NCBI GenBank assembly: GCA_031841125.1
Contig: CM063112.1
Coordinates: forward strand, 65,864,057-65,928,056
Length of the DNA: 64,000 nt
Direction of reading: 5' to 3'
Source: Acanthococcus lagerstroemiae
Lineage: Eukaryota > Arthropoda > Insecta > Hemiptera > Eriococcidae
Positions 22,144 through 33,771 of this stretch are shown here, in pieces. Under the pieces are notes generated by a model, which saw only the letters and a list, made by a program, of their open reading frames with translations, had not been told where the DNA came from and searched no databases. The position numbers and the translations under genes were made by a program. Position 1 is the stretch's first letter; each line of letters starts with the position of its first letter.

Positions 22144-22339
22144 TAATGCGTGGACGGATATGTTATAATCGTCTCCTCCTCCCTCCCATAAATTATCCTA
22201 AACGATGCAGAAACATATTATGCGATTGGGGTCGACACAATTATTTTAGACAAAAAAAAAATTGTTCTTTTTGTACTCCTCACTATCAAATCCCTAGTGT
22301 GTGTTGAAGCGTATTATTATGTGTATCGTTTGCGCGTAT

Positions 22340-22530
22340 CTCGGTCCGCGATCCGGAACTGCTCTGACCCAGGTCTGACTACGGCATAAATTTGCTTGAA
22401 ACGAGTCCCGGTCGTTCCAATAATTTTTCTGGATTCTGGCTCCGGTTCCGGCTCCCGCTAATAATTTTTTCGAGCTCTGGTTCCGGGCCAAAATTGTCGG
22501 TTCCTGATCGTGGTCCCTGCTTATGAAAAA
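22340..22530. repeat. GGCTCCGG-type repeat cluster 1
   Basis: Degenerate CCGGTTCCGGCTCC words with TAATAATTTTT spacers. Related clusters are at 24430-24640, 24905-25150 and 33090-33180; the one at 24905-25150 is inverted. The pattern looks like subterminal repeats of hAT-type elements. Confidence 0.5.
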
Positions 22531-23078
22531 TAGACTTTATTAAGCTATTGTAAAATAAAATGCCGACCGTCGGATCTGAACACCAGGCTGCGCTCAGATT
22601 TTACTGGGGAGTTATATCTGTATGTACAGATGTAAGTCTCTCATCTATGACTCGTACTCACTCATCGGTTCAACACCGTGCGTAATCTACTATTCCCGTC
22701 CAAGCCTGCTCGAATCACGCCCGGCGCTGCCTTTCATTTTCGATTGCGATTAGTGATATTAGACTACGCTATCTTGAATTAACCTGCCGGGCATAACTAG
22801 CCTCTTATCGTTGTTACAATTTACTTGTAGTTTCATTAGAAATTAAGTTCAGTTTGATTTCTCGTCATCCGATGGTACACGCGTACCTACAGTTCGATTC
22901 TACCTAACATATTTTGATTCTATTTCGCCATCTGTGGAAGGAGAGCTGGTTTTTTCGATTCACGAATAAATTCGTTGCATCATCTCTAGCTTGTCTTTCT
23001 CTCTCTTTCACGAGTTTGTGTCGGGACTTACATAGATATGTATAGAGCCCTAATAAAACGCTAGCGCTGCTTTGTGTT

Positions 23079-24226
23079 CAGAGGTGGGTAAGTTCACGAA
23101 CTTAAAAAATCGTTCACGTTCACCTACAAATAATATAGTAGTTCACGTTCACGTTCTTTTGCTGTTTGTGAACGAGTGAACGGCGTTAACATCCTTTCTC
23201 ATTTTCGTGGTATTCTTTATTTGTCTTGATTTCACAATGCGCCCATCCCTGCTAATGCGAAAAGTTATTCCTAGACACAAGTTCCAGCCAGCTGTAAGAA
23301 GCTAGTCTATTTTGCAGTTATAAAGACAAAAGTTATCAGAAGATTGCATTTCTGGTGTCTTGCCTCAGTTAATCGAGAAAATATTAGAATTTTTGTAATT
23401 CTTTTTTGTTCAGTCGCTCCAATATTTTGAGGTGAATCGAATCACATACACGGAACTAGATAATTATTTTTGGAGGAGGGGGGGGGGCAGCCTCCTGAAT
23501 CCTTCTTCTCTAGTTCCATCAAGAGAGAATCATCATTTTTTGGCTTTTATTCATGTTCGTCCATAGTATTTACCTTACATTGCTCGTAGTAGAAATTTTC
23601 TACGGCAACAGTGCAAAATCTTTTAAAAATTGCGACAGCAAAACTAAACTAAACAAAATAGATAAAATTACACTAGGCTAATGCGTGAAGGGGGAAGTAC
23701 AGCACCATTAGAATATTATAATAATTGGAAATAGGGGAAAATGTGAAGAAAATTCTTCTAATGATTTTCAATAAAGAAACCAACCTTCTCATTCGTCCAG
23801 TTAACTCATTTCAATATTCACTCTGTTCATAGGCTTGGGACTCACATGCCCCTTGCTTTTTCACCCAAGACCACTGCTCGGAAAGTGTACATGCTGAATT
23901 GGTTCTTCCAAAAATCATACGTGGAAGAGGGAACATGGTAAAAAATAATAAAACCATACAAGAACAAGAAGCATAATAACTCTTCACTACCAGTAAAGAG
24001 TAAACGTCAACGTCAGTAGCCGAGTAGCCTCTTGCATCTCGCCCTCATTTCTTCAGAAAGGAAAGAAATCTCGTTCACTTTCGTTCACTCGTTCACGTTC
24101 GTCAGAAATTTCGTTCACGTTCACTCTTAAAAATATTATCGTTCGCGTTCACGTTCGTTAAAAATGTGAACGAGTTCACGAACTGAACGACGTTCACAAG
24201 TAAACGTACGAACGTACCCTCCTCTG
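23079..24226. mobile_element. hAT-like non-autonomous element, 1148 bp, perfect 8-bp target duplication
   Basis: The left end is CAGAGGTGGGTAAGTTC and the right end is the complement of CAGAGGAGGGTACGTTC. The octamer TTTGTGTT is present exactly on both sides (23071-23078, 24227-24234). Subterminal regions contain many GTTCACGTTCAC / GTGAACGAG repeats in opposite orientation (23095-23200, 24065-24200). No transposase frame is present. Confidence 0.9.
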
Positions 24227-24429
24227 TTTGTGTTCAAATATGGAGGAGGTCGACACCCTACTTAACAGTAGCCTAATCAGTAAGTGAAAAGTTAAAGACT
24301 GGAACCTGTAAATTGGAGAAAAATAACACTAAAGTAAAAAATGGTCCTTCAGTAACATAAACGCAATGCGCGGAAGGTAAATTTTCCTTCTATCTTTTTT
24401 ACGATAAACTCGTAGAATGATCAAAAATA

Positions 24430-24640
24430 AAAACCGGGAAAACCCGGAGCCGGTGGCATCCAGACGGGAGTCTCTCCGATTTGGTTCCAACTCCGAAGCA
24501 AATTGATTTAGCTCCGGCTCTGCATAAATTTTCTTGAAACCGCCCCGGCTCCCGCAAATGATTTTTTTTTTTTTGAGTTTCGGTTCTGGCCCAAAGTAGT
24601 CGGCTCCGGGTCTCCGATCTTGGTACGTCTGATGGAGATC
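24430..24640. repeat. GGCTCCGG-type repeat cluster 2
   Basis: Same word family and orientation as 22340-22530 (AGCTCCGGCTCTG, CGGCTCCGGGTCTCC). Confidence 0.5.
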
Positions 24641-24904
24641 TACTATAAAATTGACATACATGTGATTGTTCGTTTTCTGGATAACTGTTACGTTTGGGAA
24701 TGGTGATTTTTAGGATTCATCATTCCTTTTGAATACAGTGTACCACTGTGGAGAAATAGATGCTTCGACGCGATTGCACGATACGGTGAAAAGAAACACA
24801 AACGGAAAACGTACCCCGTTCGCGTTCTTTTTATCTGTTCACAAATGACCCAATGAGGGGTTAAAAACAATATAAAAAAAAATTGTGACGATGGTTTGCG
24901 CTGT

Positions 24905-25150
24905 AGACTGGCTAAAAATCGGGGACCCAAACCTGGAGCTCGGAGTCCCAAAGTCGACTATTTTACATGATAGCCGGAGCTGCAACTGAGGCTTGAAAAA
25001 ATTATTTTTTAAAGCTGGAGCCAGAATCGGACCCTAAGAAAGAATTATTTGCTCGAGCCAGAGTTGGAGCGAATTTCAGAATTTTTCTAGAGCCGGAGCT
25101 TTAAAAAAATTATTCGCCGGAACCAGATCGGCTCTGGGTCCCTACCGAAA
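24905..25150. repeat. GGCTCCGG-type repeat cluster 3 (inverted)
   Basis: Words such as GAGCTGGAGCC, CGGAGCT and AGCCGGAGC with AAAAATTATT spacers. The orientation is opposite to clusters 1 and 2, so it could be the other end of one element. Confidence 0.5.
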
Positions 25151-26248
25151 GGGTATTGATAATTTCGTTTAACATTGTACATGAGTGACTATTTTTGTCA
25201 ACTTGATGCTTATGTTCGTGTGATTTTTACAGGACGACTATCGCTAAATAATGAAGATATCAAAGAGCTGCTGCTCGTTTCGTCATTCGTTGCTCTGCAG
25301 TGGCAACGTACGTCGGAACAGAATACGTCTCTTGTGATGGGTATTTTCTGCACGATGCATATTAGACTCTCATTATTCGAATACAAAATACCTGTTTTGC
25401 CCATGTTTACATTTATCACCATTATGACCTTCAACCTTCAATGATAGGCTGATTGCCGTCCATTGGGAACTTAGATGAAATGTAGATGTCGCTGTTGTGG
25501 CCGGACATGAGTCAGTGTCTTGAACACGAACGCGGTCGGCGGTCATGGTCATTAGTTTTCTGTTTACTTCGAATAGTTTTTAGTTTGACGAAAGACGAAG
25601 AAATGTCATTCTGTATACTCGTTTTCGCGACCAGCAATTAAAATAGAGGGTGGAAAAACGTTATCTCGGATAATATTCGATCTCGTGTACCAGTTGTAAT
25701 TACTTTTGCCATCAGTATAATATGGGTGTATTTGATGCATTAAAAATGTGAGTTCGAACTTTCTTTTATTTGTTGAATTTTCAATTATTTTACAAGAAAG
25801 TCACAAATGTAAGCACCACTAAACGATGTTCCCGTTTAAACGCGAAAAGGACCATGAGCCAGGATTTTCCATTATCAACACTTAATAAGTAGGTACTAAT
25901 AATCGGGGAAACGTTATTTTTGTGTTCGAAAGACGTTTATTAGCTTTCTTCTTTTCTACTTAATATTATTATGCTACATTTATCCGTATAATAAATTGCA
26001 AAAAACTTTTTTGTTCCAAATAGCATCGAATGAGTAAACTGGCTTTTTTTTATATAACGGAGAGTGAGGAAATAGTATACATATATTATTATACCCGCAT
26101 GTATTGTAAGATATATTCTAATGTTAAAATAGAAACCTATCCTCTTCTCTCTTCACTTTCGAAATCAAAATCCACGTGAACGAATCATGCTCTCACGCAG
26201 TCACTCGCAACACTTGGTAATTTCAATTTAATTTATTTATTATTGTAG

Positions 26249-28229
26249 GTGAAAATAAGTATTATTTTTACGAAGACAGTAACGGGGTCTTTTATTTCGG
26301 TTTAGAAAACGCAGCTGCATGTGAAGCTTTACTGACTGACGAGAATACCACAGTTGTAATTCTTGCACCCTCATTAGAATCCGAGGAAGAGGAAGACCGT
26401 GGTGTATCCGGTAACATCCAAAGTGAATGCAACATACCCGACAAAGATTTCCATACCAACGATGACGGCGTATCTGATTTGGATAGTAATGGTGCTGATC
26501 CTGATTATCAACCAGAAAACAACAGCAATGATCTTTCCAGCTCAAGTGAAGATGAATCTCACACTTCGAGCCTAGTAAATGTTAATTTATGTTGAAACTA
26601 ATACCATAGACATTGGACAAATATTTTTTTACATTCTTTTCAATAGGCTCTGTGTATTTTTTTATTTATTTTTTATTCAGGGAGTTCGTTAGATTCTGGT
26701 AATGTCCATGTCGAGTCAGGTGTTACGGAGAATACTGTACAAATGGAGACACCAAAACGGACTAGGAAACAATTCGCAGATCCGAATACGTGGAAAAAAA
26801 ATATACGAAAAATGAAACGACTGCACGTTGAAACCTACGTTGATACGCGAAATAATATTCGACCAGCGAAAGTGTTGAAGATCATGGAATGTAAGTGCCG
26901 GTTCCAATGTGGAACAAAAATCAATGAACAACAACAGAACTTATTCAATGAATACTACAGTTTGCAAAATTTCGATCGTCAAAAAGATTTCTTGTGTAGA
27001 TTAATCGTTCAAGAGCCAGTAAGTCGAAAACGGAAGCGAAACAATGAGTCCGGCATTGACAAGGAAATAAGCAGAAAATAGACGTTACCTAATGGAAATG
27101 GGGAATTAGAACGCGTTTGTTTACCCTTTTTTTGCGGTACTTTCGCCATTTCAAAACGAGTAGTCGACTACGCGATGGAACGAACGAGTCCAAGTGGAAC
27201 GCACAAGCTGTTCTGACTTTACCATTTGCGGGAGACTGTCAAATTTATTATATGAGAAAATTGTCCGTCTTTAACTTTTGTATATACAATTCATTTGGGA
27301 GAAGGTCCTGTTTTCTTTGGACGGAAAGGGAGTGCGGAAATAGGCACCTGCTTATTGAATTATATATCGAAAATTATCAGTCCAGAAGTGGAACATGTCG
27401 TGCTATATGCCTACACTTTCGCCAGGCGAAACCGCAACCAGAATATAATGGCGTGTTTGCTGTACGCAATCAACTGTCCTCTACCAAACGAATCAAGGCC
27501 CAGTGTACACGATCAATTATATTGACGTCAATATAATTGACAATTTTTCATCAAAATTCTATTTCAATAGAATTTTGATTGACATGAGCTCAATTAATTG
27601 GTAACTTACGCATACGCCTTCAATTCTATTGGCACTTTTCATCAATATAATTGATCGTGTACACCGGGCTCAAAGCTTCGCATAATTGATGTGAAATTTC
27701 TGGAAAGTGGCCACACGTATATGGAAGCGGACAGCATACATGCGACAATCGAAAAGGCCCGCAAACACAAAAAAGTGTATACGCCTAATGAGTACGCACT
27801 CCTTATTAAAATGAGTTGAAAAAATCACCCTATGATGTGTATCGATTAAAGTTTTACAATTTCTACGATTTGGAAAAATTAACGGAAACGATAATTGAAA
27901 ACAGGAATCTTGTTGAAGGGGAAAAAAATTAAACTGGCTTAGTGTAAAATGGTTTAGTTTTCTTTCAAATATGACGTTGATAGTGAGTTTCAATTTATAG
28001 ACGTAAAGTCTACACCAATTGACTGGGAGAAGATTTCACTTAGTAAAAAATACGAACGACCGCACGACATTTTGTTCCAAAAAAATGAAAGATTTAAAAA
28101 AACTGTTGCGCAAGGGAGTTTATACTAAAAGATTACTTTACTTTTTATGAAAATTTACCTGCAGCTTCAAAAAAGAAAGACGAAGCCTTGTGGATGACAG
28201 AAGAAAACGTCGACGATGATTTAGAATAA
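26249..28229 (+). pseudogene. Decayed member of an insect multi-copy family (DUF7869-like), interrupted by a MITE
   Basis: Three pieces survive. 26249-26594 encodes an acidic serine-rich stretch (GVFYFGLENAAACEALL, then SEEEED and SSSEDES). 26685-27081 encodes a basic cysteine segment (TRKQFADPNTWKKN, CKCRFQCGTKI, NFDRQKDFLC). 27200-28229 encodes the C-terminal domain (LTLPFAGDCQIYYMRKL, GSAEIGTCLLNYI, KFLESGHTYMEADSIH, FYENLPAASKKK, ending DDDLE before TAA at 28227). The pieces lie in different frames with stops, the middle of the protein is missing, and 27498-27669 is an inserted MITE. The assignment to the DUF7869 group is from memory of this insect family; the match in layout is good. Function unknown. 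Confidence 0.7.
27498..27669. mobile_element. 172-bp MITE inside the DUF7869-like pseudogene
   Basis: Inverted ends of 28 bases, starting GCCCAGTGTACACGATCAAT at 27498 and ending with its complement at 27669, with one difference. A second hairpin lies inside (TCAAAATTCTATT with AATAGAATTTTGA at about 27550-27580). Coding sequence resumes directly on both sides (NESR before, KLRIIDVKFLE after). TCAA near each end may be the target duplication. Confidence 0.8.
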
Positions 28230-30248
28230 AGCACAATTTTTTAATTTAATATTATAATTTTTATAAAAAGCCTTCAAATTTGTAATAACATCATGAACTA
28301 TGTCAAAAATGAAAACCATGATAAATACATTCGTTTATGCAATAATAATAATGATATATTTTTTTAAATTTTACCTTTTTTTTTATTAAAAAAAATCAAA
28401 ATTTTGGGAATGTTTCAAGGTTCTGAAATGTTTAGAAAACATTAATCGACCTATTTTCAGTAGAATCAATTATCATTGCTCTCTAAATATAATGTTCCAT
28501 GTCCACTTTTGGTCTTATTGTTAGATCAAACAGGTACTATGTCCAACTTCAGATTAATAATAATCTTTTAATTCAGCAGTAGATACTTGTTCATCCTTCT
28601 ATCATTCAAAATTTGATTTTAGACAGTGGTACCAATAACAACAATGTGTAAAAAAATTCAAAGTAATGACGGTGTAAAGAGATGCACAGTCGAAAACTTT
28701 AAATCGGATTTTCTCAGAATTACAAAAAGTGGACATAGCATATTCTGGTTTTAAGGTATCGATCTACTCTAATGGCTAACGGCTAGTGAGGTTTGATTGG
28801 CTAGCTAACGGCTAAGGCTAAATTCTTGAAGACATCATGTGGCACCTCAAAGTGGCTCTATGTCATCCGCTGGAAAGTCAAACAGTTGGAAATACCAACC
28901 GCTGGAATAACCATCCGTTGGAAATTAATGATAAGAACTTGTGCTGCCAACTGTTGAAAATAAAAATACCAATGCAGATTGATGATGATGTATGAAAGGG
29001 AATTTGAAACAAGAAGGGTGTCCTTGTCGGTCAGGAATATTCACAGAAATAAAGGAGCAGAATATTGTATTGTTTGGTACAAAAATTCAACTGATTGAGA
29101 GAAAGTGAACTCTTTTTGCTGTTGTACATTTTTCGGCCTCCCGAGATACATTCTGAATTCTGATACATGGGTGAGGTAAGTTTATCTGCACTTTTCAGAA
29201 TTTTTGTGCTAATTCTACTCGTAGATTACTGTTAAACTGTTGCAGTGAAGAATGTACAAAATTCTGTCCTTCATTGCAGGTTCTCGTAGTTTTACAGACT
29301 GGAGTTATTTTAGTAATAAAACAGAGGGTCAGTTTTCGATCATTGAACAGACATGAACAATAATAAACCTGTATTCCTATTATTCAGTATCCTGGGAGAA
29401 GTTATGTGGCTTGTCTTCATTTGGTGAGTAATTGGTTATATCGCAATTTCACAGAATTATTCATCTGGGAACGAATACTCCCGTTGAATAGGCTAATTCG
29501 CCTTCCGTATTCATTCCATGTATTTCATAAACTGTGTACAAAAAAATGTCTAGGTTTCAAAGATTTTCATTTTAAAATAATTTTTACTATAAGGAAAACT
29601 TGAAAAAATTTGGTTAAACAGTAAAAACCACACGCCAACAGTTGCATTTGATTTGATTGGCTAAAGCTAACGGCTGATGACTCGTGGAGTTAATTGGCTA
29701 GCTAAAAGCTAAAGCTAAAATCGCTAACAATCTTTCGGCTAATGGTAATGGCTATTGGCTAGCTACCCAGTCTTCACCAGGGATGCTTAGCTAAGCTGAA
29801 GCCGTTAGCATGAGGATTTTTCGGCTAAATTTGTTAGCCGTTAGCTAGCCAAGGATAGACAACCAACTACTAATTCAGCTTTTAGCCAATAAGAATCGTC
29901 TGTGCTAACAGCTAATTTTTAAAGCCGGAATTAGACTATAAACTTCATTGTTGATCTATAATCTATAAAGATCAGTGGACTGGAATATGCGTGGTTCACG
30001 GCTTACTTCTGACTACTCTGTACTAGAGCCCTATAAATACAAGTGAAAATATATGCCATTTTTAGCTCACGTTCGTTTATGCTTGTTTAGAATCGAAATA
30101 CATTGTTGTCAATAGTGCAAGGAAAATATCGACCATTGTACAGTAAAGTACTGTATTTGTTCAACCTTGCAAGTTCTTACAAAGAAGAAAAAAGACTCGT
30201 TGTTGTCTTTCTGCGCGCCACAAATCACTCTTGGCTTGAGTGACCATT
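28230..30248. other. Intergenic repeats, GGCTAACGGCTA-rich
   Basis: Clusters of GGCTAACGGCTA / TAGCCGTTAGC words lie at 28765-28830, 29650-29775 and 29785-29945, the last in opposite orientation. A short run of (A)CCGCTGGAAAT-type words is at 28865-28960. This is probably subterminal sequence of hAT-type elements; no coding sequence. Confidence 0.5.
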
Positions 30249-30910
30249 TCAGAACATGCTTTCTCGGCCTCCTTGTTCGGTAATAGGATGTATTTCGAGT
30301 AGAATTCCATCAGTTCCGGTGGTTCCGTTTAATTGAAATTCACACAGTGGCCCTACATCACGGTGAACCAATTTCTTAATGCCTGTGCTGTCTACATACG
30401 AGCGGGTGCCTCTGTCACAGAATTCTTTCAGGAATGCACAGTCCTTAGGTAAATCTAGAAATTTCAGGATGACTTAGGTTCACGCAGTATATCTTTATAA
30501 ATTAAAACGAAATTATGTCTTACGCGGATAATTGATCTACCGACGATGGAATCGTTTCATTAATCGATGAATTGAACAAGATTTGGAAAGAGAATTTTGT
30601 ACTCACTTCTTTACGTGTCGCAGGACTGCAACTACGTGTTTGCATTTACCGAGGTTTCCAGCAATACGGGTACACTTTCCTCTAATTACCTCTCCCGGAA
30701 ATAGTTTTGAGATGGTTACATCAATTAGTGACGACTTCCTTCGGTTTGTGTACTCGAAGGCACAGACCGTGAATTTCTACGTTGCTATCGCCCTATCGCC
30801 TTCTTTTACGACGCCAACTTTCTGCAAATAACCACTTTCGATTATTTGCCGCGAGCCTTCGAGAGGCCGGCTGTACCAGACGATAAAGTTGACAATTTGT
30901 TCGATCTGAA
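30249..30910 (-). pseudogene. SWIM zinc-finger protein fragment, minus strand
   Basis: On the minus strand, 30910-30607 encodes IIESGYLQKVGVV, VEIHGLCLRVH (shifted frame) and KLFPGEVIRGKCTR followed by GKCKHVVAVLRH. The last is the C-x-H end of a SWIM-type zinc finger, as in uncharacterised arthropod proteins that carry SWIM and often a YqaJ-type nuclease domain. A good donor (GTGAGT, 30606-30601) leads to a possible second exon 30454-30249 with LPKDCAFLKEF, LCEFQLNG and a stop. The frame change inside the first piece means it is broken, or that an unseen small intron exists. The family is tentative. Confidence 0.45.
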
Positions 30911-31521
30911 TCACTGCAAGAAACATGATTCAATTGACTTCCACAGTAATTGAAGAGCGAGATGATTACGAATAGTATTTAAGACGAATTTTCCTCCAAT
31001 GACGAAGAAGTTTCGTGTTAGTGCACTTGATCACTCTTTAATTATTTTAGTACAACATTTAATGCTATATTTAAGTAAACTGAGAATCTATACTTACTTT
31101 TTAGGTCAAAATGTTAATCTTTACCGGTAATTCCTATGGTAACTTCAAATAATGTTCATTTCAAAACATTCACTAGCATCACTCTTTCGTGCTTGTCACT
31201 AGGTTGTACTGATAAAAACGCGATGCTAGCGCTGCCCGGCCCGAATCATTCAAAAGTAATCTCTAATTTTTAGTTGAAGCTTGAAGTTGATTATTTTCCA
31301 GAAACCAGAATCCGTCAATCCGTGATGTATCCGCGTTATTTGAGTGGTTATTGATACTGTATGGTTCATTGGGTTCATCGGTTCATACTGTTGTATGATA
31401 ATGTGAAGTTTGATACATTTTGTTAATAAATTTGACTTTCAGGAATTGGAAAGGTTATTACAGTATTTTGTACTTGAAATTCGTTTTCACAAATTCGTTG
31501 TTTTACGTGAGTTATTGAAAA
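30911..31521. promoter_or_regulatory. Upstream region of PGK
   Basis: About 600 bases before the PGK start codon. No TATA box at a convincing distance. TTTCAG at 31437-31442 could end a 5' UTR intron. Promoter position cannot be called from sequence. Confidence 0.3.
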
Positions 31522-31583
31522 ATGGCTTTTAATAAATTAAGCATCGACGCGGTGGATTTAGCCGGGAAACGAGTCCTGATGAG
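31522..31583 (+). CDS. Pgk: PGK exon 1 (start codon)
   Basis: ATG at 31522 follows AAAA, a good insect start context. It encodes [20 protein letters not shown] plus two bases of an arginine codon. The donor is GTAAGG at 31584. TTTCAG at 31437-31442 could be the acceptor of a 5' UTR intron; this is not provable here. Confidence 0.92.
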
Positions 31584-33735
31584 GTAAGGTCGAATGCAAA
31601 AGAAATAATATGATGAACTCCGATATCACACGAGTTCTTTTTTTATAGCAATTAATTAATATAAGTGACCTAGTATTAGTTCCATATTTTGCTTGTGAAG
31701 GAGAAATTGCGCTCAACTCTTAAGATTAATTTCACCTTTTTAAGTTACTAGTCTCTCTTGGATAAACTTTTTCAACCACTGCTATTTGTGTAACTAAAGC
31801 AAAACGACATTTAGTGTTTACAAGTAAAAACTATTCGAAACTTATTCTTTACTCGAACAGAAATTGAGAATAAATGACTGGGAGTATATTGTTGAAACTG
31901 ATTCGTTCCCAAATCCTATAATAAATTAGTGTTTCATGAAGTGAAAAATCAATCTTTGGGTCCCTTCTGTTGAAGATGTTTAAACGAATATGTCTCAATC
32001 TGCTATTCTGTACTTTAAATATTATTCAACTAATTGGTGGAGAGAAGGAGAACCACATGTCACTGTTTTCATTCACTTAGTCCAGTCGTCCATCGCCTAA
32101 CAGATATATAATTCTTTCCAGTTATTCTTATTGTAACTTTTGCGAGAACTTGCCAAATTCCAACTATTGTACCACGGCCCACCAGGCATGTACAACCCAG
32201 CGCTGAGTTTAATAGTCATTAAAGTCTTGAGCTCATTCTTGCAAGCAGTCCTTGTCAATTGGAGGAGGTTGCACAAAAAATCGTAACCAGATTAATTTAC
32301 AGCCTATCCCACCATCTTCCAGTTCATGATTTCGTTTCGGGGCTTCGGGCCGCGATGTATGTATTAGGACAGTTGTTTCATTTTGCCTTTAGGAAGTCGG
32401 TAATGTAATAAGCTAATAACTTAACTATCCGTTCGTTCCTGGAAATTACTAGTTGAAGTATTTGAATCATTCCTATTCGTTCTTCCTTCTAATGGCGAAT
32501 GTTCTTATTCGCTCTCATTCACTCTTCGTGCCCCCCTCCCACCCATAATTGTAAATTCTTATACATATATAATGGACTTACAAAAGGATGAATGAATTGT
32601 TTTCCAGTAATATCGATTAGTCTTAGAATCAGTCCAATTTGACCTCAGTAGGAGACAGTCTTGCAAATTTCGACCCTTCAAAAGTTACTTCTCTTGATCG
32701 TTTCAGAAATGACAACATCGTGGCGTCACAGCCAAATAACTTGGTAGGAAGTTTAGGCTAGAAGTAGGTAATAGGTATATAGAGTGATGCCGTTTCAATG
32801 CATTTTCCTCGAAAATCATGAGTTAAAATGAAAATATCCTCAGAACATCATTTGTAGCATTTTAAACCTTTAATATGACACCAATCGCGACCAAGTCCGA
32901 TTAGAACTATTTTTTGCGTGTTATTCTTACATAGTTCCTACCAAATTGAATGTTGGTGACGTCATTTCTGAAACGATCAATAGGGATTGAAAAGCAACGT
33001 TAGATTGGAGAACAGTATTCCGACTGAGGCCTGACAAGGTATCTACAGGTAATGAATAGCGGAAATTTCAATAAATTTAGTGAGAACGAAATTCAGATTT
33101 GATCCGGAGCCAAGTCAGAACGATTCTGGCCTTGGTGCCGGTTCCGGATCCATCTAAACGAAATTAGATCAAGTCGGATCATTAGGAGAAAAACAAATCT
33201 GATCGTTCTCAGAATAAATTATTCAAAAAAATAAAAAAATCTGTTCAAAGATCGTCAAGATTTTCCTGATCAGGTTATGACATGAAATTCAAAACAGATC
33301 GGTGATTTATGCCCACCTCTGGTTACAGATCACTGAAGATAATTTTAAAACATATCGCATATTTATGAAAGCAGATGAGGAAATACCCTTTATTAACACA
33401 ACTGCGATGTGCTGAAGACTTTTCATTTTCCAATTCAATAACTATTTCGATTCTATTGGACGAGAAAGAATAAAGATACCGATGGCACTAGAATAGAATT
33501 ACAGTATTGTGGCGGTTACCATGGGAGATACACTTAATCAGGATTAATTTGGGTAAATATCCCAAGACTAACTGCATAACGTAGTAAAAATTCAATGGAG
33601 TAGCTAACGTGTCTCTGTTATTAGGTACTTCTAGTTTGGTTACATCTTACGCTCTTATGGATGCTGAGGGACAGAGGGGCAAGTGAGGTTTTGGAAAAAC
33701 GAAGCATAATTTTTCTTTAAAAAAGGCGTGTTCTT

Positions 33736-33771
<36 letters not shown>

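Larger units (their letters stand above)
20251..26248. other. Intergenic region after SART1
   Basis: It holds a Harbinger-like MITE, a hAT-like element and clusters of GGCTCCGG-type repeats (listed separately). I see no convincing gene. The SART1 3' UTR should start here, but no clear polyadenylation signal can be assigned. Confidence 0.5.

Noticed and set aside
25175..25444. 89-codon open frame on the + strand, near the DUF7869-like pseudogene
   Set aside because: No recognisable domain, no splice-compatible neighbours and an opposite-strand frame of similar length; probably chance.
25723..25749. Short first exon (MGVFDALK) for the DUF7869-like gene
   Set aside because: Joining its GTGAGT donor to the acceptor at 26248 gives an immediate stop, so the reading is inconsistent.
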